A stretch of DNA of 64,000 bases from Cytobacillus firmus (GTDB lineage: Bacteria; Bacillota; Bacilli; Bacillales; Cytobacillaceae). A program made the translations under genes and the position numbers. This document shows, piece by piece, positions 9,102-18,073 of this stretch. How positions within the stretch are numbered: position 1 is the first letter of the stretch; each line of letters starts with the position of its first letter. The notes under the pieces were generated by a model that worked only from the letters and a program-made list of their open reading frames with translations, was not told where the DNA came from and did not search any database. The stretch spans positions 38,940 to 102,939 of the forward strand of contig NZ_JAMBOJ010000008.1 of NCBI RefSeq assembly GCF_023715565.1. Reading direction: 5' to 3'.

Positions 9102-9818
9102 TTAGTTTTTTAAAAAATTTCCAAGTATAGACTCTTTTAAAGGAACAAGCCATTCATCGTTAAAATCGTTGTCCTTAAGTACGGTAAAAAGCTCTCGTAT
9201 TGTTTTTCCATTAGACGTCTTTGACCCATAGTCATCCCCGAACGGTGCCACAAAAAAGATATTATGAAAAGTACTTAACTGAGATAGAGTTTTAATAGGA
9301 GGGAGTTCATTTCCACCCATACATACCTTTGTATCTGTGTTCACATTTGAAAAAGGAAACAGAAATAAAGGGGTTTCATCAGTTAGTATCCCTTGCTCTT
9401 GCACTGCTACAATGTTAGATAGGATTACTTTAGTGTCAGACACTGAGTATTTAAAAATCATCCTTGGGAATCCCACCTTCTCAAAAGCCTGAGAATGATA
9501 AGTAATATCCCACCGCCTTTTCGGTATCTCAATGTATACTTCATGCTGTTTAGCAGCTCGATTCACCCATACATGCTTTATGCAATTTTGCGGTAAAATA
9601 GGAGTTGAAATGTTTTCTCCACCTGCACTAGATTCCGATAAGATCCGGATTAAATCTGATAGAGTCATTTTATATAAATCCTGGATGAGACGGTTTTCTA
9701 TTTTCACCATCTTGTCCAAGCTTTCTGTCTTTCCATCAAAACGGTCAGATAATCGCAGAACCTCTACATAACCTTCATAGTCATCAATTTTGTCAGATAG
9801 CTTGATAACATAATCCAT
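9102..9818 (-). CDS. E2-like protein (PRTRC system protein B-like)
   Basis: This 238-aa protein carries the PFSNVNTDTKVCMGG block (Cys166). It resembles the FNV-x-DG-x-VCLG block of PRTRC system protein B, a family previously linked to E2-like ubiquitin-conjugating folds. Cys166 would be the thioester-forming residue. The gene starts at ATG 9818 behind GAGGGTG and overlaps the end of the upstream gene by 26 bases. It ends 17 bases before the JAB start, so the genes are co-transcribed. The E2 assignment rests on motif and neighbourhood, not on a profile search. Confidence 0.7.
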   Translation of the reverse strand: MDYVIKLSDKIDDYEGYVEVLRLSDRFDGKTESLDKMVKIENRLIQDLYKMTLSDLIRILSESSAGGENISTPILPQNCIKHVWVNRAAKQHEVYIEIPKRRWDITYHSQAFEKVGFPRMIFKYSVSDTKVILSNIVAVQEQGILTDETPLFLFPFSNVNTDTKVCMGGNELPPIKTLSQLSTFHNIFFVAPFGDDYGSKTSNGKTIRELFTVLKDNDFNDEWLVPLKESILGNFLKN

Positions 9819-10335
9819 TATCTGTCACACCCTCAATTTGTATATATAAATCCTCTACTAATCTAGTAATTCTAGCCACTGCCTCAGCCGCTTCAAAAAA
9901 TACACTTGTAAAATAAATTGCCAAGACCAATCCATATTCCTTATGGAAACTCATATCAAATTCAGTAAGATCTCCGTAAAGTTTGGATAATGGCTTTTTT
10001 AGCTTATCTATCTCACCCGTATCTAGTAGCTTTTGAACCTTATCATTGTTTAATAAATATAGCCGCTCAGGAGTAGAAGAAATATTAGATTCTTTAGCAA
10101 TGGTTTCTAGTTTGTGTTCATCTTCATAATCCAGCTGTCTGAATGTTGGATAAAGTGCTTTTAATCCAGCTTCTAGAATCTCGAAAGATGAACCATCATA
10201 ACCACCTGGATACACAATGTAATCCGGAAATTCTTTCACATTAACCCCTAAATCGTGCCAAATCTTTAATGTAAGAAAATTGCTTATTGATTCATCGTAA
10301 GCGTATTTTTCTTCTGCATCTAATAACATTCTCAT
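9793..10335 (-). CDS. Unknown 180-aa protein of the E1/E2/JAB operon
   Basis: It starts at an ATG with AGGAGGAATT just upstream, 12 bases after the preceding gene, and overlaps the E2-like gene. The sequence is acidic and largely helical towards the C-terminus (ITRLVEDLYIQIEG), with no motif I recognise and no C-terminal GG. Its conserved-looking position between dnaN and the E2-like gene suggests it is a partner or substrate of the cassette, but that is inference. Confidence 0.6.
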   Translation of the reverse strand: MRMLLDAEEKYAYDESISNFLTLKIWHDLGVNVKEFPDYIVYPGGYDGSSFEILEAGLKALYPTFRQLDYEDEHKLETIAKESNISSTPERLYLLNNDKVQKLLDTGEIDKLKKPLSKLYGDLTEFDMSFHKEYGLVLAIYFTSVFFEAAEAVARITRLVEDLYIQIEGVTDNGLCYQAI

Positions 10336-10347
10336 GCCAATTCCTCC

Positions 10348-10690
10348 TTAAATGAAATCATCTTCATTCTCATAAACCTTGTTATTACATTTGGTTAATG
10401 AATAGATCAAGTCATCCCAGGCAGCGTTAATCTCCCATAGATTGTCTTTAATAGCGACTAAATCTGCCTGTGTCATTTCATCATCGTAGTGGGGGAGGAA
10501 ATAAAACTCATAAAAAGCTCTAAGACCTCCGTTTAGATTAAAAGAATCAAAATCCACCTTTTTGGTAGGAGTATGATTCCATACATATTGAATGACTTTG
10601 GCTACTCCTTCCTCTTTCTTTTCAGAGGTTTGCTTTTTAATTTGCTTATAAGGCTCCAAAAGTTTTTCTACTTTATAAAAGTCAATCTTC
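10348..10690 (-). CDS. Unknown 114-aa protein of the E1/E2/JAB operon
   Basis: The likely start is TTG at 10690-10692 behind GGGGGA. The small helical protein (N-terminal KVEKLLEPYKQIKKQTSEKK) has no recognisable family. It lies between dnaN and the 180-aa unknown, with short spacers and the same strand, so it belongs to the operon. It does not show a ubiquitin-like beta-grasp pattern or a C-terminal diglycine. Confidence 0.55.
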
Positions 10691-10736
10691 AAATTAATTC
10701 CCCCATTAGAAAAGGAGGGAGATAACTCTCCGCTCC

Positions 10737-11861
10737 TTACTGTGTTCTAACTGGTAAGACCAGCTGAAGCTCTTCATACTCAGATTCACATGGAGTTAAC
10801 AAGAAAGGTCTCATTTCTCCGTTGAACTTGAAACTTATGAATTCGTCATCGATGGCTTTTAAAGCATCAACAATGTATTTTCCCGAAAAGCTAATCGTGA
10901 AATTATCTTCGCCTTCTAAAGACTCATAATCTACAACCGATTCACCTTTGCCTGTTTGAGCGGTATAAGAAGAAATAGTTGCTGCTCCGTTTACATGAAG
11001 TTTAATTACTCCTCCTTGTCCATTGTCTGCATTATTAGCAATCCCGCGGATTATTTCAATTTCATCCAGGAACACTTTCCGATTAATCTTCATTTCCGCT
11101 TTAAAATCTTGCGGAATGAGACGGGAAGTATCAGGGTAGGTGCCTTCTAACAAACGACAATAGAACACCAAGGAACAACTTCTAAAGATGAGCTGGTTTT
11201 CTGATTCACAATAGATATGGACATCCTCCTGTAAATCAAATGTTTTATTCAGCTTATCAAGCGATTTCGCAGGAATAACAAACTTTAAATCCCTATCTGA
11301 AGTGTTTCTCACCTGGACTTTACCCAACCGGTGAGAATCGGTACAAACCATTTGCATACAATCTCCAGAAAGGTCTAGGCATACACCGGTTAATATAGGG
11401 CGTATTTCAGAATCAGCCGCAGCAAATCCCGTTTTCTTGATTAGATTGCTAAGATCAGTACCCTTTAAGAACAGGGTAGACTCTTCAATAGCAAAGTCGG
11501 GTAACTTTGGAAACTCTTCAGGGTCAAACGTATTCAAATTAAACTTAGACCGGCCTGATTGCAGAAGGAGAGTAAAACCATCAAGCTTTAAGGTAATGTC
11601 CTTCTTGAATCTTTTTACGGTTTCGGTCACTTGTTTAGGCAATACCGTTTTCCCTGGCTCATATACCTCAACGTTTTCACCATCAACAGGTACGTGAAAG
11701 CGGAATGATTCATTACTGTCAGAACCTATAAAAATAAGTTCTTCATTAGTAGCTTCCATGTAGATTCCTTGTAATATAGGGATATTGTGTTTGGCGTTTA
11801 CTACCTTCTCTACCTTTTTTAAAGCATCAGACAACACAGAATGGTTAATTTTAATATGCAT
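10737..11861 (-). CDS. dnaN: DNA polymerase III beta subunit (sliding clamp) paralogue
   Basis: This 374-aa protein has normal clamp length (about 375 aa) and family features: the N-terminal MHIKINHSVLSDALKKVEKV, the central ICTDSHRL-like CTDSHRLGKVQV, and a C-terminal LVLPVRTQ replacing the usual LxLPxR. The start at MHIKIN follows GGAGGAATAACA; a longer frame to 11939 would run through the terminator of the upstream gene. Clamps encircle DNA and tether polymerases. A plasmid-borne copy next to rad52-like and E1/E2/JAB genes suggests a dedicated replication or repair module. Confidence 0.93.
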   Translation of the reverse strand: MHIKINHSVLSDALKKVEKVVNAKHNIPILQGIYMEATNEELIFIGSDSNESFRFHVPVDGENVEVYEPGKTVLPKQVTETVKRFKKDITLKLDGFTLLLQSGRSKFNLNTFDPEEFPKLPDFAIEESTLFLKGTDLSNLIKKTGFAAADSEIRPILTGVCLDLSGDCMQMVCTDSHRLGKVQVRNTSDRDLKFVIPAKSLDKLNKTFDLQEDVHIYCESENQLIFRSCSLVFYCRLLEGTYPDTSRLIPQDFKAEMKINRKVFLDEIEIIRGIANNADNGQGGVIKLHVNGAATISSYTAQTGKGESVVDYESLEGEDNFTISFSGKYIVDALKAIDDEFISFKFNGEMRPFLLTPCESEYEELQLVLPVRTQ

Positions 11862-11894
11862 TGTTATTCCTCCATGAGTTGTTTTTTTATAAAT

Positions 11895-11938
11895 AAAAAA
11901 GCACCAAAAGAAAGATAGAAAAATCTTCTTTAGTGCCA
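11895..11938 (-). terminator. Terminator after the Rad52-like gene
   Basis: On the minus strand GGCACTAAAGAAGAT pairs with ATCTTTCTTTTGGTGC and is followed by TTTTTT, between the Rad52-like stop and the dnaN ribosome binding site. It may set the ratio of Rad52 to clamp transcripts. Confidence 0.75.
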
Positions 11939-11946
11939 CTCCTCAA

Positions 11947-14900
11947 TTAAGCGATTTTAGTTAAATTTCCATTTTGAAGGTCCTCTTTAATAAATGTAGC
12001 GACTTCTTTAACATGATCCTTCGTTAGATGTATAAAGCAACTAAACAAACTCTCAATCTTCACATTAGGAAGAAGAATTTGTACATATCTTAAAGAATCA
12101 CTTAAAGCAACTTTATAATTATTTGTGATAAGAACCAGGTCATTAACCGGCCTCAAAACACCATAAAATGCTCTAAGTTCCTCTTCTGTTGCTTTATCAA
12201 AAATATTTTGTAGTGACTTGCAAGTAGAATTTTGGGTCACCTTTTTGAACAGCGGAATGATAAATTGCGGTTGTTCCTTCAGGCCCGTAGTTTCTAAATA
12301 CTCACCAATTACCTTTAAACAACGAGAGCGGTCAAATTCGCCCTTTTGATTCATTTGTTTAGTTCCTTTCGGAGGTTGTTTCCCAGTTTTTTTCAGTACA
12401 GAGTCATTTTGATTACTCTGCTGAGCTTGGCTATTTTCTCTTTGGTATTGCTTTTCAGGCTTATTTTGAGGATCTTGAGAAGCATTTCTACAATTTCCTT
12501 TCTCATCAGCAGGCAAAGCCCAATCTGGAAGCTTTGGTGGCATCCAATAACCCTTAACATTAGTTTTCTTGTCGTTTATATAGTTGGATCCATCACGTTT
12601 ATTATCAAAAACTTGTACGTAATTCTCTTCCAATCTATAATACCGATAGGTAAGCCAATTCTTCAGCACTACCCGTTAAGATTGACTTTTCCCCCGGTCC
12701 ACACCGTACGTGAGACTTTCACCTCATACGGCGCTCCATCTACTTATCAGCTTGTGCGAATTTTCTTCCTGAACCGTTCCAGTTTCTTAAGTTCCTTATT
12801 ATTCAAGATGCTGCTCATATCTACTGCGGTGTGTATAGCCTTGTGGATTTCCTTATGAACACAAGCCAAGTTTGGCAGTTTGTTAACTTCTTCTAGTGGA
12901 AGATTAGGGTCAATGTGGTGAACATGCAGGTTATGCTTCCCGAGAGGGACTCCTGTAATTCTACATTTACCTTTATCTCTGTTGAACGCGTATGCTCTGT
13001 TCATAAAATATTCAAAGTTGTATCGTGGCGAAGTAACAAGTTCTTTCCTAATTTTCTCAAGAAGGGATAAGCTTGTTATTTCATCATGCCTGATACCGAT
13101 TTCCCTAGTTCCTTTTCTTTTTTCGATTAATGCTCGACCGAAAGGAGAATAGGGGGTTTCGTCTTGAACTTTTTGTTTGAACAGGTTTTCATTCATTTTT
13201 GCTAGATTGAGAAGCATTATGCCGACAAATCCAACTTCGGTTTCGATAGCCAAAGTTTTCTGTGTCCGTTCGGGATATTTGACCGCAAGGTTGACACATT
13301 TATTGGTAGATTGTAAGACTCCTCCACGTTTGGCAAGAATGTTATAAGTTTTTATTCTTAATTTATAACCTTCTTTATCCATAATGGAAGTATCTGTTGC
13401 ATATGAATAATAATTTACTAGACCTCTAACCTTTGAGTTGTAGGCTAATATTAGCTGTGCGTTACTCAGTTTGTCATGATTTAACTTTTTATTAAGAGAG
13501 GTGAGTTCAGCTCTGAGTTCCTTTACTTTGCTCTTAATCTTCTTATCGGAAGGGGTAACATGACTGATGTATCTAGTCTTTTTATCTTTCTTCCTTTTAC
13601 CTTTTATTCCTTTTAGAACTACCTTGTATTTAAATCCTAGAAATTCAATTGGACTCGTTCTGATGTTGGTGATTTTCGTCTTTTCTTCAGAGAGTTCTAG
13701 TTTAAGTTCCTTCTGGAGAAAATTTTTAATAACAGTTTTCCATTTATGCGCGTTGGATTTGTTATTTGTGACCAAAATCCAGTCATCAGCATATCTGATT
13801 AGATAGCCTGGTTTGAGTTTAGAAGATTTTAGAGCTCGTAATTTATGGTCGTGTTTTGAATATTTGTGTTTAGTGGTGAACTCTTCAAATTGCTTAGCAA
13901 CCCATTTGTCAAAGTAATGCAGATATACATTAGCTAGGAGGGGGCTTAAAATGCCTCCTTGTGGGGTTCCAATGTCATTTCTGACAATATTTTTGAAGAT
14001 ACCAGCTTTGAGAAATTCAGTTATTAAGCATAATATTCGTCTATCTCTGATACCCATATTCCATAATTTCTTTATTAGGATTCTATGGTTTACTTTGTCA
14101 AAGAACTGACGAATGTCACCCTCCACGATCCAGTGGTACCCAGTACGGTGAACAAGGACTTTGATTCTTTCCAGAGCATGATAAGTAGTTCTTTCAGGTC
14201 TAAACCCGAAACTATATTTAAAGAATTGTGCCTCTAATATAGGTTCCAGAACTTGTTTCATCATTTGCTGGATTATTCGGTCCTCTAATGTAGGAATACC
14301 CAGAGGTCGTTGTCCGCCGTTAGCCCTTGGAATAAACACACGTTTTATGGTATGTGCCTTGAAATTCTTAATTCTATCGTGGATTAACTCAATGAGTTTT
14401 TCCTCGGATAGTTTTAAGTAGTCGCGTATTGTTTTTCCGTCGACTCCTGGTGTCATAGAGCCCCTATTGCTCTTCAGTGAATGTATCGCTGTGACAATAT
14501 TGGGTTTTGACATCATTATTTCAAGGAGAGATGTGTGTTTTACCTTGATATTGTTTTCCAGTTGCTCTCTTGTTCTTGAGTGCAGCTTGTCTAATGTGCA
14601 TCTTAATTCTGATTCTGATTCAAGAGTGTATTCTAGTTTTCGCACCATATTGCATCACCTCTTAATGAGATTTTGCTCTAAGGTTTAGTCGGTTACTGTT
14701 ACACATTCCTAGAATAATTCCGCTTTTGCTTGATTGTAGACTCGGGCCCTTCCCTTCGGTTACATTACATAACCCTCATCAGTACTATGACCCTGCTGCC
14801 ATTGGTGTAAAGGAATTTCAGTATTGTTTCAATACCTTATATCCACGAACCGGTAATTAACCACCGTATTGCGTTCTCACCAACTTCAACTGTTCCGCAT

Positions 14901-15770
14901 GTTCTAGCCTTGCATATAACCTTAGGATTCACCTTTATGCCGTCAGTTACTAATGAATTAATCGTAATGTGGTTCATTAGATGAATAGGGGATAGTCCCT
15001 ATCCGTAGATTTGATATATTTGATTATCATTTCCACAACTGAAAAGGTAGGGGTTTACCTCCTCCATATTTCTATGGAACGGATAGTATCGACATGTACA
15101 TTCGGTGATTCGTCAGAATCTGTGATTCATTCTATCCATAGATATTTTATGGCATCCCGATTACTTCTCTTACCATGTTCCCACAGGAATTTAGGCTCGA
15201 TTTTCACCGACTTCAACGGGCTTATAACAATAATAGGGTTATCTATTATTGCTATCCGTAGGATTAGACCTTTTCAAGAATTTACGATATTCTTGCAAGA
15301 CTCACTTCCAAGTCTTGTTAGTCAAACATGCAGTTGGAACATTGTTGTTCCCTCGCTTTTATATAGTGTGTTTCCACAACTTTTTGTGCGAGAACAGTTC
15401 ACACCAAATATCTTCCAATGCCCCACTGAACTGCAGCTCTTTTCATTGCACTTGAAAGGCCACCTTTCAATGATTCAAACTGAGTTTGCTCTGCTCCATC
15501 TGATTTTTTTATCCATTCGCCATCTACATAACATGAGATTGTACAAAGGACTCCTTGCATAAAATCAGAAAAATCATTTTGCCATCCAGCCGGTCCGAAT
15601 ACTTCATCTAATCGATTTTGAATTGCTCGATTTGTGACATAAGCTAAGACAAAGGCATATTTTTTACCATTGCTTTGACCACTTCGACTGACACGCCATT
15701 CGATATCCTTTGAAGGAAAAGGCGCTTGCAGCTTTTGCATAACTTCCTCCATGCTACAATCTTTCTTCAC
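11947..15770 (-). CDS. Rad52/Rad22-type single-strand annealing protein, interrupted by a group II intron (exons 15405-15770 and 11947-12639)
   Basis: Exon 1 codes for 122 residues including EWRVSRSGQSNGKKYAFVLAY-like and AVQWGIGRYL blocks typical of Rad52/Rad22 family proteins of phages and plasmids. Exon 2 starts YRLEENYVQV, so splicing yields the family-typical GIGRYLYRLEE. The spliced frame is 353 codons including the stop (352 aa). The start is probably GTG 15770, behind AAGGGG. Rad52-type proteins coat single-stranded DNA and anneal complementary strands, as needed in plasmid replication, conjugation and repair. The C-terminal region is Gln/Lys/Asn-rich and probably disordered between residues 140 and 200. 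Confidence 0.85.
12640..15404 (-). mobile_element. Group II intron 2 (2765 nt) inside the Rad52-like gene
   Basis: The 5' end is GTGTGAACTG. Near the 3' end lies a domain V hairpin (GCGCCGTATGAGG, then TCACGTACGG, about 12700-12735). A domain VI-like tail follows and ends CTATCGGTAT. These borders restore GIGRYL-YRLEE in the host gene. The RNA structure and encoded protein differ from intron 1, but both introns end with nearly the same bases (TTACCTATCGG). The stretch 14649-15404 has no credible protein gene and should be ribozyme domains I-III. Confidence 0.85.
12747..14648 (-). CDS. ltrA: Group II intron reverse transcriptase/maturase with HNH endonuclease domain
   Basis: This 633-aa maturase has the GTPQGGILSPLLANVYLHYF and IRYADDWILVTN blocks of the reverse transcriptase. 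A maturase domain and a C-terminal HNH domain (LHVHHIDPNLPLEEVNKL) follow. It is clearly different in sequence from the maturase of intron 1, so the two introns arrived independently. It serves splicing and target-primed insertion of its own intron. No frameshift or stop is seen. Confidence 0.95.
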   Translation of the reverse strand: MVRKLEYTLESESELRCTLDKLHSRTREQLENNIKVKHTSLLEIMMSKPNIVTAIHSLKSNRGSMTPGVDGKTIRDYLKLSEEKLIELIHDRIKNFKAHTIKRVFIPRANGGQRPLGIPTLEDRIIQQMMKQVLEPILEAQFFKYSFGFRPERTTYHALERIKVLVHRTGYHWIVEGDIRQFFDKVNHRILIKKLWNMGIRDRRILCLITEFLKAGIFKNIVRNDIGTPQGGILSPLLANVYLHYFDKWVAKQFEEFTTKHKYSKHDHKLRALKSSKLKPGYLIRYADDWILVTNNKSNAHKWKTVIKNFLQKELKLELSEEKTKITNIRTSPIEFLGFKYKVVLKGIKGKRKKDKKTRYISHVTPSDKKIKSKVKELRAELTSLNKKLNHDKLSNAQLILAYNSKVRGLVNYYSYATDTSIMDKEGYKLRIKTYNILAKRGGVLQSTNKCVNLAVKYPERTQKTLAIETEVGFVGIMLLNLAKMNENLFKQKVQDETPYSPFGRALIEKRKGTREIGIRHDEITSLSLLEKIRKELVTSPRYNFEYFMNRAYAFNRDKGKCRITGVPLGKHNLHVHHIDPNLPLEEVNKLPNLACVHKEIHKAIHTAVDMSSILNNKELKKLERFRKKIRTS

Positions 15771-16071
15771 AACAACAGCCCCTTAAAGTTTCTTAGAACT
15801 TTTCCACCACTTATTTTTTGCTCCATTAATGCAAAAAAACCTCTGAGTTTGATAGTTACAAATAAGCACAAAATGCTTACTTGAATTCCATCAACCCAAA
15901 GGTTGTAAGTTTAATAGAGTATCCGCTAACCAAATTATGGCTGCCAAAAAATAAAAAAATAAAAAAAGTTCCTGAAAAAATTATACAATTTTATAATTTA
16001 ATTAACAATAATAAACTTCCAGGATTGTGCTATTGTGGTGTTTTTACCCTTTAAAATGCTTCCCGATGTGC

Positions 16072-16077
16072 TATAAT
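16072..16077 (+). promoter_or_regulatory. Extended -10 promoter before the Xre/ParA-like operon
   Basis: TGCTATAAT is an extended -10 (TG-N-TATAAT). No good -35 is seen, as is common for this class. Transcription would begin near 16085, just before a strong hairpin terminator. Confidence 0.5.
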
Positions 16078-16107
16078 ATTTCTATAATTTAATTTACTTA
16101 AAGCGAT

Positions 16108-16155
16108 GACCGCTCAAACAGCCTTTTGTTAAAGGTGTGTTTAGCGGTCTTTTTT
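16108..16155 (+). terminator. Leader terminator (possible attenuator)
   Basis: GACCGCTCAAACAGCCTTT pairs with AAAGGTGTGTTTAGCGGTC around a TGTT loop, then TTTTTT. It lies between the promoter at 16072 and the first gene of the operon, so expression should need read-through or antitermination. Confidence 0.8.
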
Positions 16156-16192
16156 ATTTTGAATCTATAAAGAGGGGAGAACAGTAAAATAA

Positions 16193-16438
16193 ATGCTAAC
16201 AGTTGATACATTTAATGAAATTGAAATAGAAGATGACGTAGAACGATTGTTAATTCTCCGAAAACGAATGGCCTTATCCCAATATCAGTTTGCAAAGGGG
16301 ATGGGAATTAGTACAAGTTATCTTGGACAGATTGAAAGGGGCGAGGTACCATTCTCTCCCCAACTTAGAGTTCGGATTAACGATTATCTGAAGCGGGAGA
16401 AAGAGATTCATGAAAAAGATATATTTAGCAGTTTCTGA
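16193..16438 (+). CDS. Xre/Cro-type HTH protein, 81 aa
   Basis: Residues 18-70 form a Cro/CI helix-turn-helix (LRKRMALSQYQFAKGMGIST, then SYLGQIERGEVPFSP). It is probably a DNA-binding regulator. The gene overlaps the next one by 29 bases, which suggests co-translation, and sits downstream of a leader terminator. Confidence 0.85.
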   Translation: MLTVDTFNEIEIEDDVERLLILRKRMALSQYQFAKGMGISTSYLGQIERGEVPFSPQLRVRINDYLKREKEIHEKDIFSSF

Positions 16439-17891
16439 TAAAGAAGATGGAGAAATCAGAAGTACAATTAAAGGATTGCTTCCCTTTGTAGATGTACATA
16501 AGCTATCTTCCAAGGAGGAAGTTTTAGAGGCAATAAGCAACCCATTTTTAGCATGTATCACTCTAAGTGACTTTCTGGATCAACATATTTTAGAATCCAT
16601 TAAATTAGAGGGTCAACTCATTGTAATCGACTATGATAAAAGTATAAACGTTACAAATAAAAACATAGTTCTATGCAGAAGTACAAATGATACAAGAATG
16701 GCCATCTATGATTCACCTATTGGCCACTTAGGAATAGATAGAACAGTAATGGAACCATCCAATGATAAGCCGATAAAGAAAGAAATTGCTAATGAAACAG
16801 CTGAAAATGACGTTAAGAAGAGTGATAATCAGGAAAAAGCCATAGACAAATCACCTCCAGAATTCTCGAAGGAAAAGGATAATACAAACTCTAAAATTCC
16901 TCCAAAAGAAAACGATCTAGAAAAAAACTCAGAAAAGATCAATAGTAAATCCCTAAGTAAAACGCCAAGTCCGGAATCTAAAAAGGCAGCACCTAATCAA
17001 GAACATGACAACTCATCAGCTTCACAAAAAAAGAGGAAGAAAATATACATTTCTTCACCTACAAAGGCTCATGATTTCGGTAGAAAATTAAATGGTGTAA
17101 ATCTCAGTACAGAAAAGACTGTGGGTATTTGGGCACCTTTAACAGCAGGGGCCACAACCTTCATTGTGGATTATGCCATATTCCTTCAGCAACATGGTGT
17201 TCCTATATCAGTTGTGGAGATCCCAAAAGAGAATCCTCACTTGTTTAAGATCTTACACCGGTTTGGTTCAAAGCCAGACAATTGGATTTCACTAACGGAA
17301 AACCTTTACTCCAATGACAATGGCAATAATAACTCTTTATGGATTTATAAAGGCGTCAAATGGTTCCCGGTAGGCTTAAATGATTTTGATATTGATCGAA
17401 ACCAGGATCTAATTTTAGATTTTTTTATTTCAGTTAAAGAAAATGCTTATGTATTAGTGGATTTGCCTACCGGAAAGATGGATGATTCCACTTTAAATAC
17501 ACTTCCATACCTCGACGAAATTTGGGTAATTGCTGATGACCAGTTTGACCGAACTAAAGAATGGAAAAATTTCATACACAATACACTCATTAAGGAGTAT
17601 AAAAAGCCAGTTAAATTGATTCATAGCCGCACTGGTACTCATAGCCGGCCAAAGGACGTAGCAGAATTATTAGACTTGGAGCTCATCACAGCTTTACCTT
17701 CCATGTTTGACAGGGTAATGGCAAATAACCATGAGAGAAAACCATTGATTGCTGACATAATTGCAGCTCAAAAGCTCATACCGCCATTTATTAAAATAGC
17801 TAGAGGGTTTGTGGGGAAAGAATTTGATAAAATATACCGACCAACCTTCTGGATGAAAATAAAAAGAAAGTTATTAGATGCTGTTGATTGA
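16410..17891 (+). CDS. ParA/MinD-like ATPase relative with degenerate P-loop
   Basis: This 493-aa protein has three parts: an N-terminal receiver-like domain (residues 1-115), a Lys/Ser/Glu-rich linker (120-210) and a C-terminal MinD/CpaE-like domain. The domain keeps the overall layout (VGIWAPLTAGATTFIVDYAI; AYVLVDLPTGKMDDSTL; LDEIWVIADDQFDR). The Walker A lysines are missing (PLTAGATTF in place of KGGVGKTT), so ATP binding is doubtful. Similar atypical proteins (TadZ/CpaE-like) act as localisation factors. Its coupling to an HTH gene suggests a partition or positioning role, which is inference. Confidence 0.6.
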   Translation: MKKIYLAVSDKEDGEIRSTIKGLLPFVDVHKLSSKEEVLEAISNPFLACITLSDFLDQHILESIKLEGQLIVIDYDKSINVTNKNIVLCRSTNDTRMAIYDSPIGHLGIDRTVMEPSNDKPIKKEIANETAENDVKKSDNQEKAIDKSPPEFSKEKDNTNSKIPPKENDLEKNSEKINSKSLSKTPSPESKKAAPNQEHDNSSASQKKRKKIYISSPTKAHDFGRKLNGVNLSTEKTVGIWAPLTAGATTFIVDYAIFLQQHGVPISVVEIPKENPHLFKILHRFGSKPDNWISLTENLYSNDNGNNNSLWIYKGVKWFPVGLNDFDIDRNQDLILDFFISVKENAYVLVDLPTGKMDDSTLNTLPYLDEIWVIADDQFDRTKEWKNFIHNTLIKEYKKPVKLIHSRTGTHSRPKDVAELLDLELITALPSMFDRVMANNHERKPLIADIIAAQKLIPPFIKIARGFVGKEFDKIYRPTFWMKIKRKLLDAVD

Positions 17892-17982
17892 TTCTTCATG
17901 TAGGTGCTAAACTGATAGTAATCTATTTTCTTTTATTATTTCTTGGCTATCTTTTATGAGATAAGCGGTAATTTATCAATTT

Positions 17983-18053
17983 AGCGGTCTTTGGATCGAA
18001 GCAAGAGCTTTCTTTTTGATGCTCTCTCTTCTTTCCATTGGCCGCTTTTTTTA
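17983..18053 (+). terminator. Long leader hairpin terminator before the DUF4258 gene
   Basis: AGCGGTCTTTGGA pairs with TCCATTGGCCGCT and GAAGCAAGAGC with GCTCTCTCTTC, forming one long hairpin followed by seven T. It ends 20 bases before the next start codon, so it can act as an attenuator as well as ending the previous operon. Confidence 0.75.
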
Positions 18054-18073
18054 TTCAATGGAGGTGGAAAAAA

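Noticed and set aside
12346..12858. Plus-strand open frame of 170 codons
   Set aside because: It lies opposite the Rad52-like exon 2 and the intron 2 maturase 3' end, lacks a ribosome binding site, and its hydrophobic composition is that of an antisense shadow.
15011..15562. Plus-strand open frame of 183 codons
   Set aside because: It lies opposite group II ribozyme sequence and Rad52-like exon 1; no ribosome binding site and no domain.
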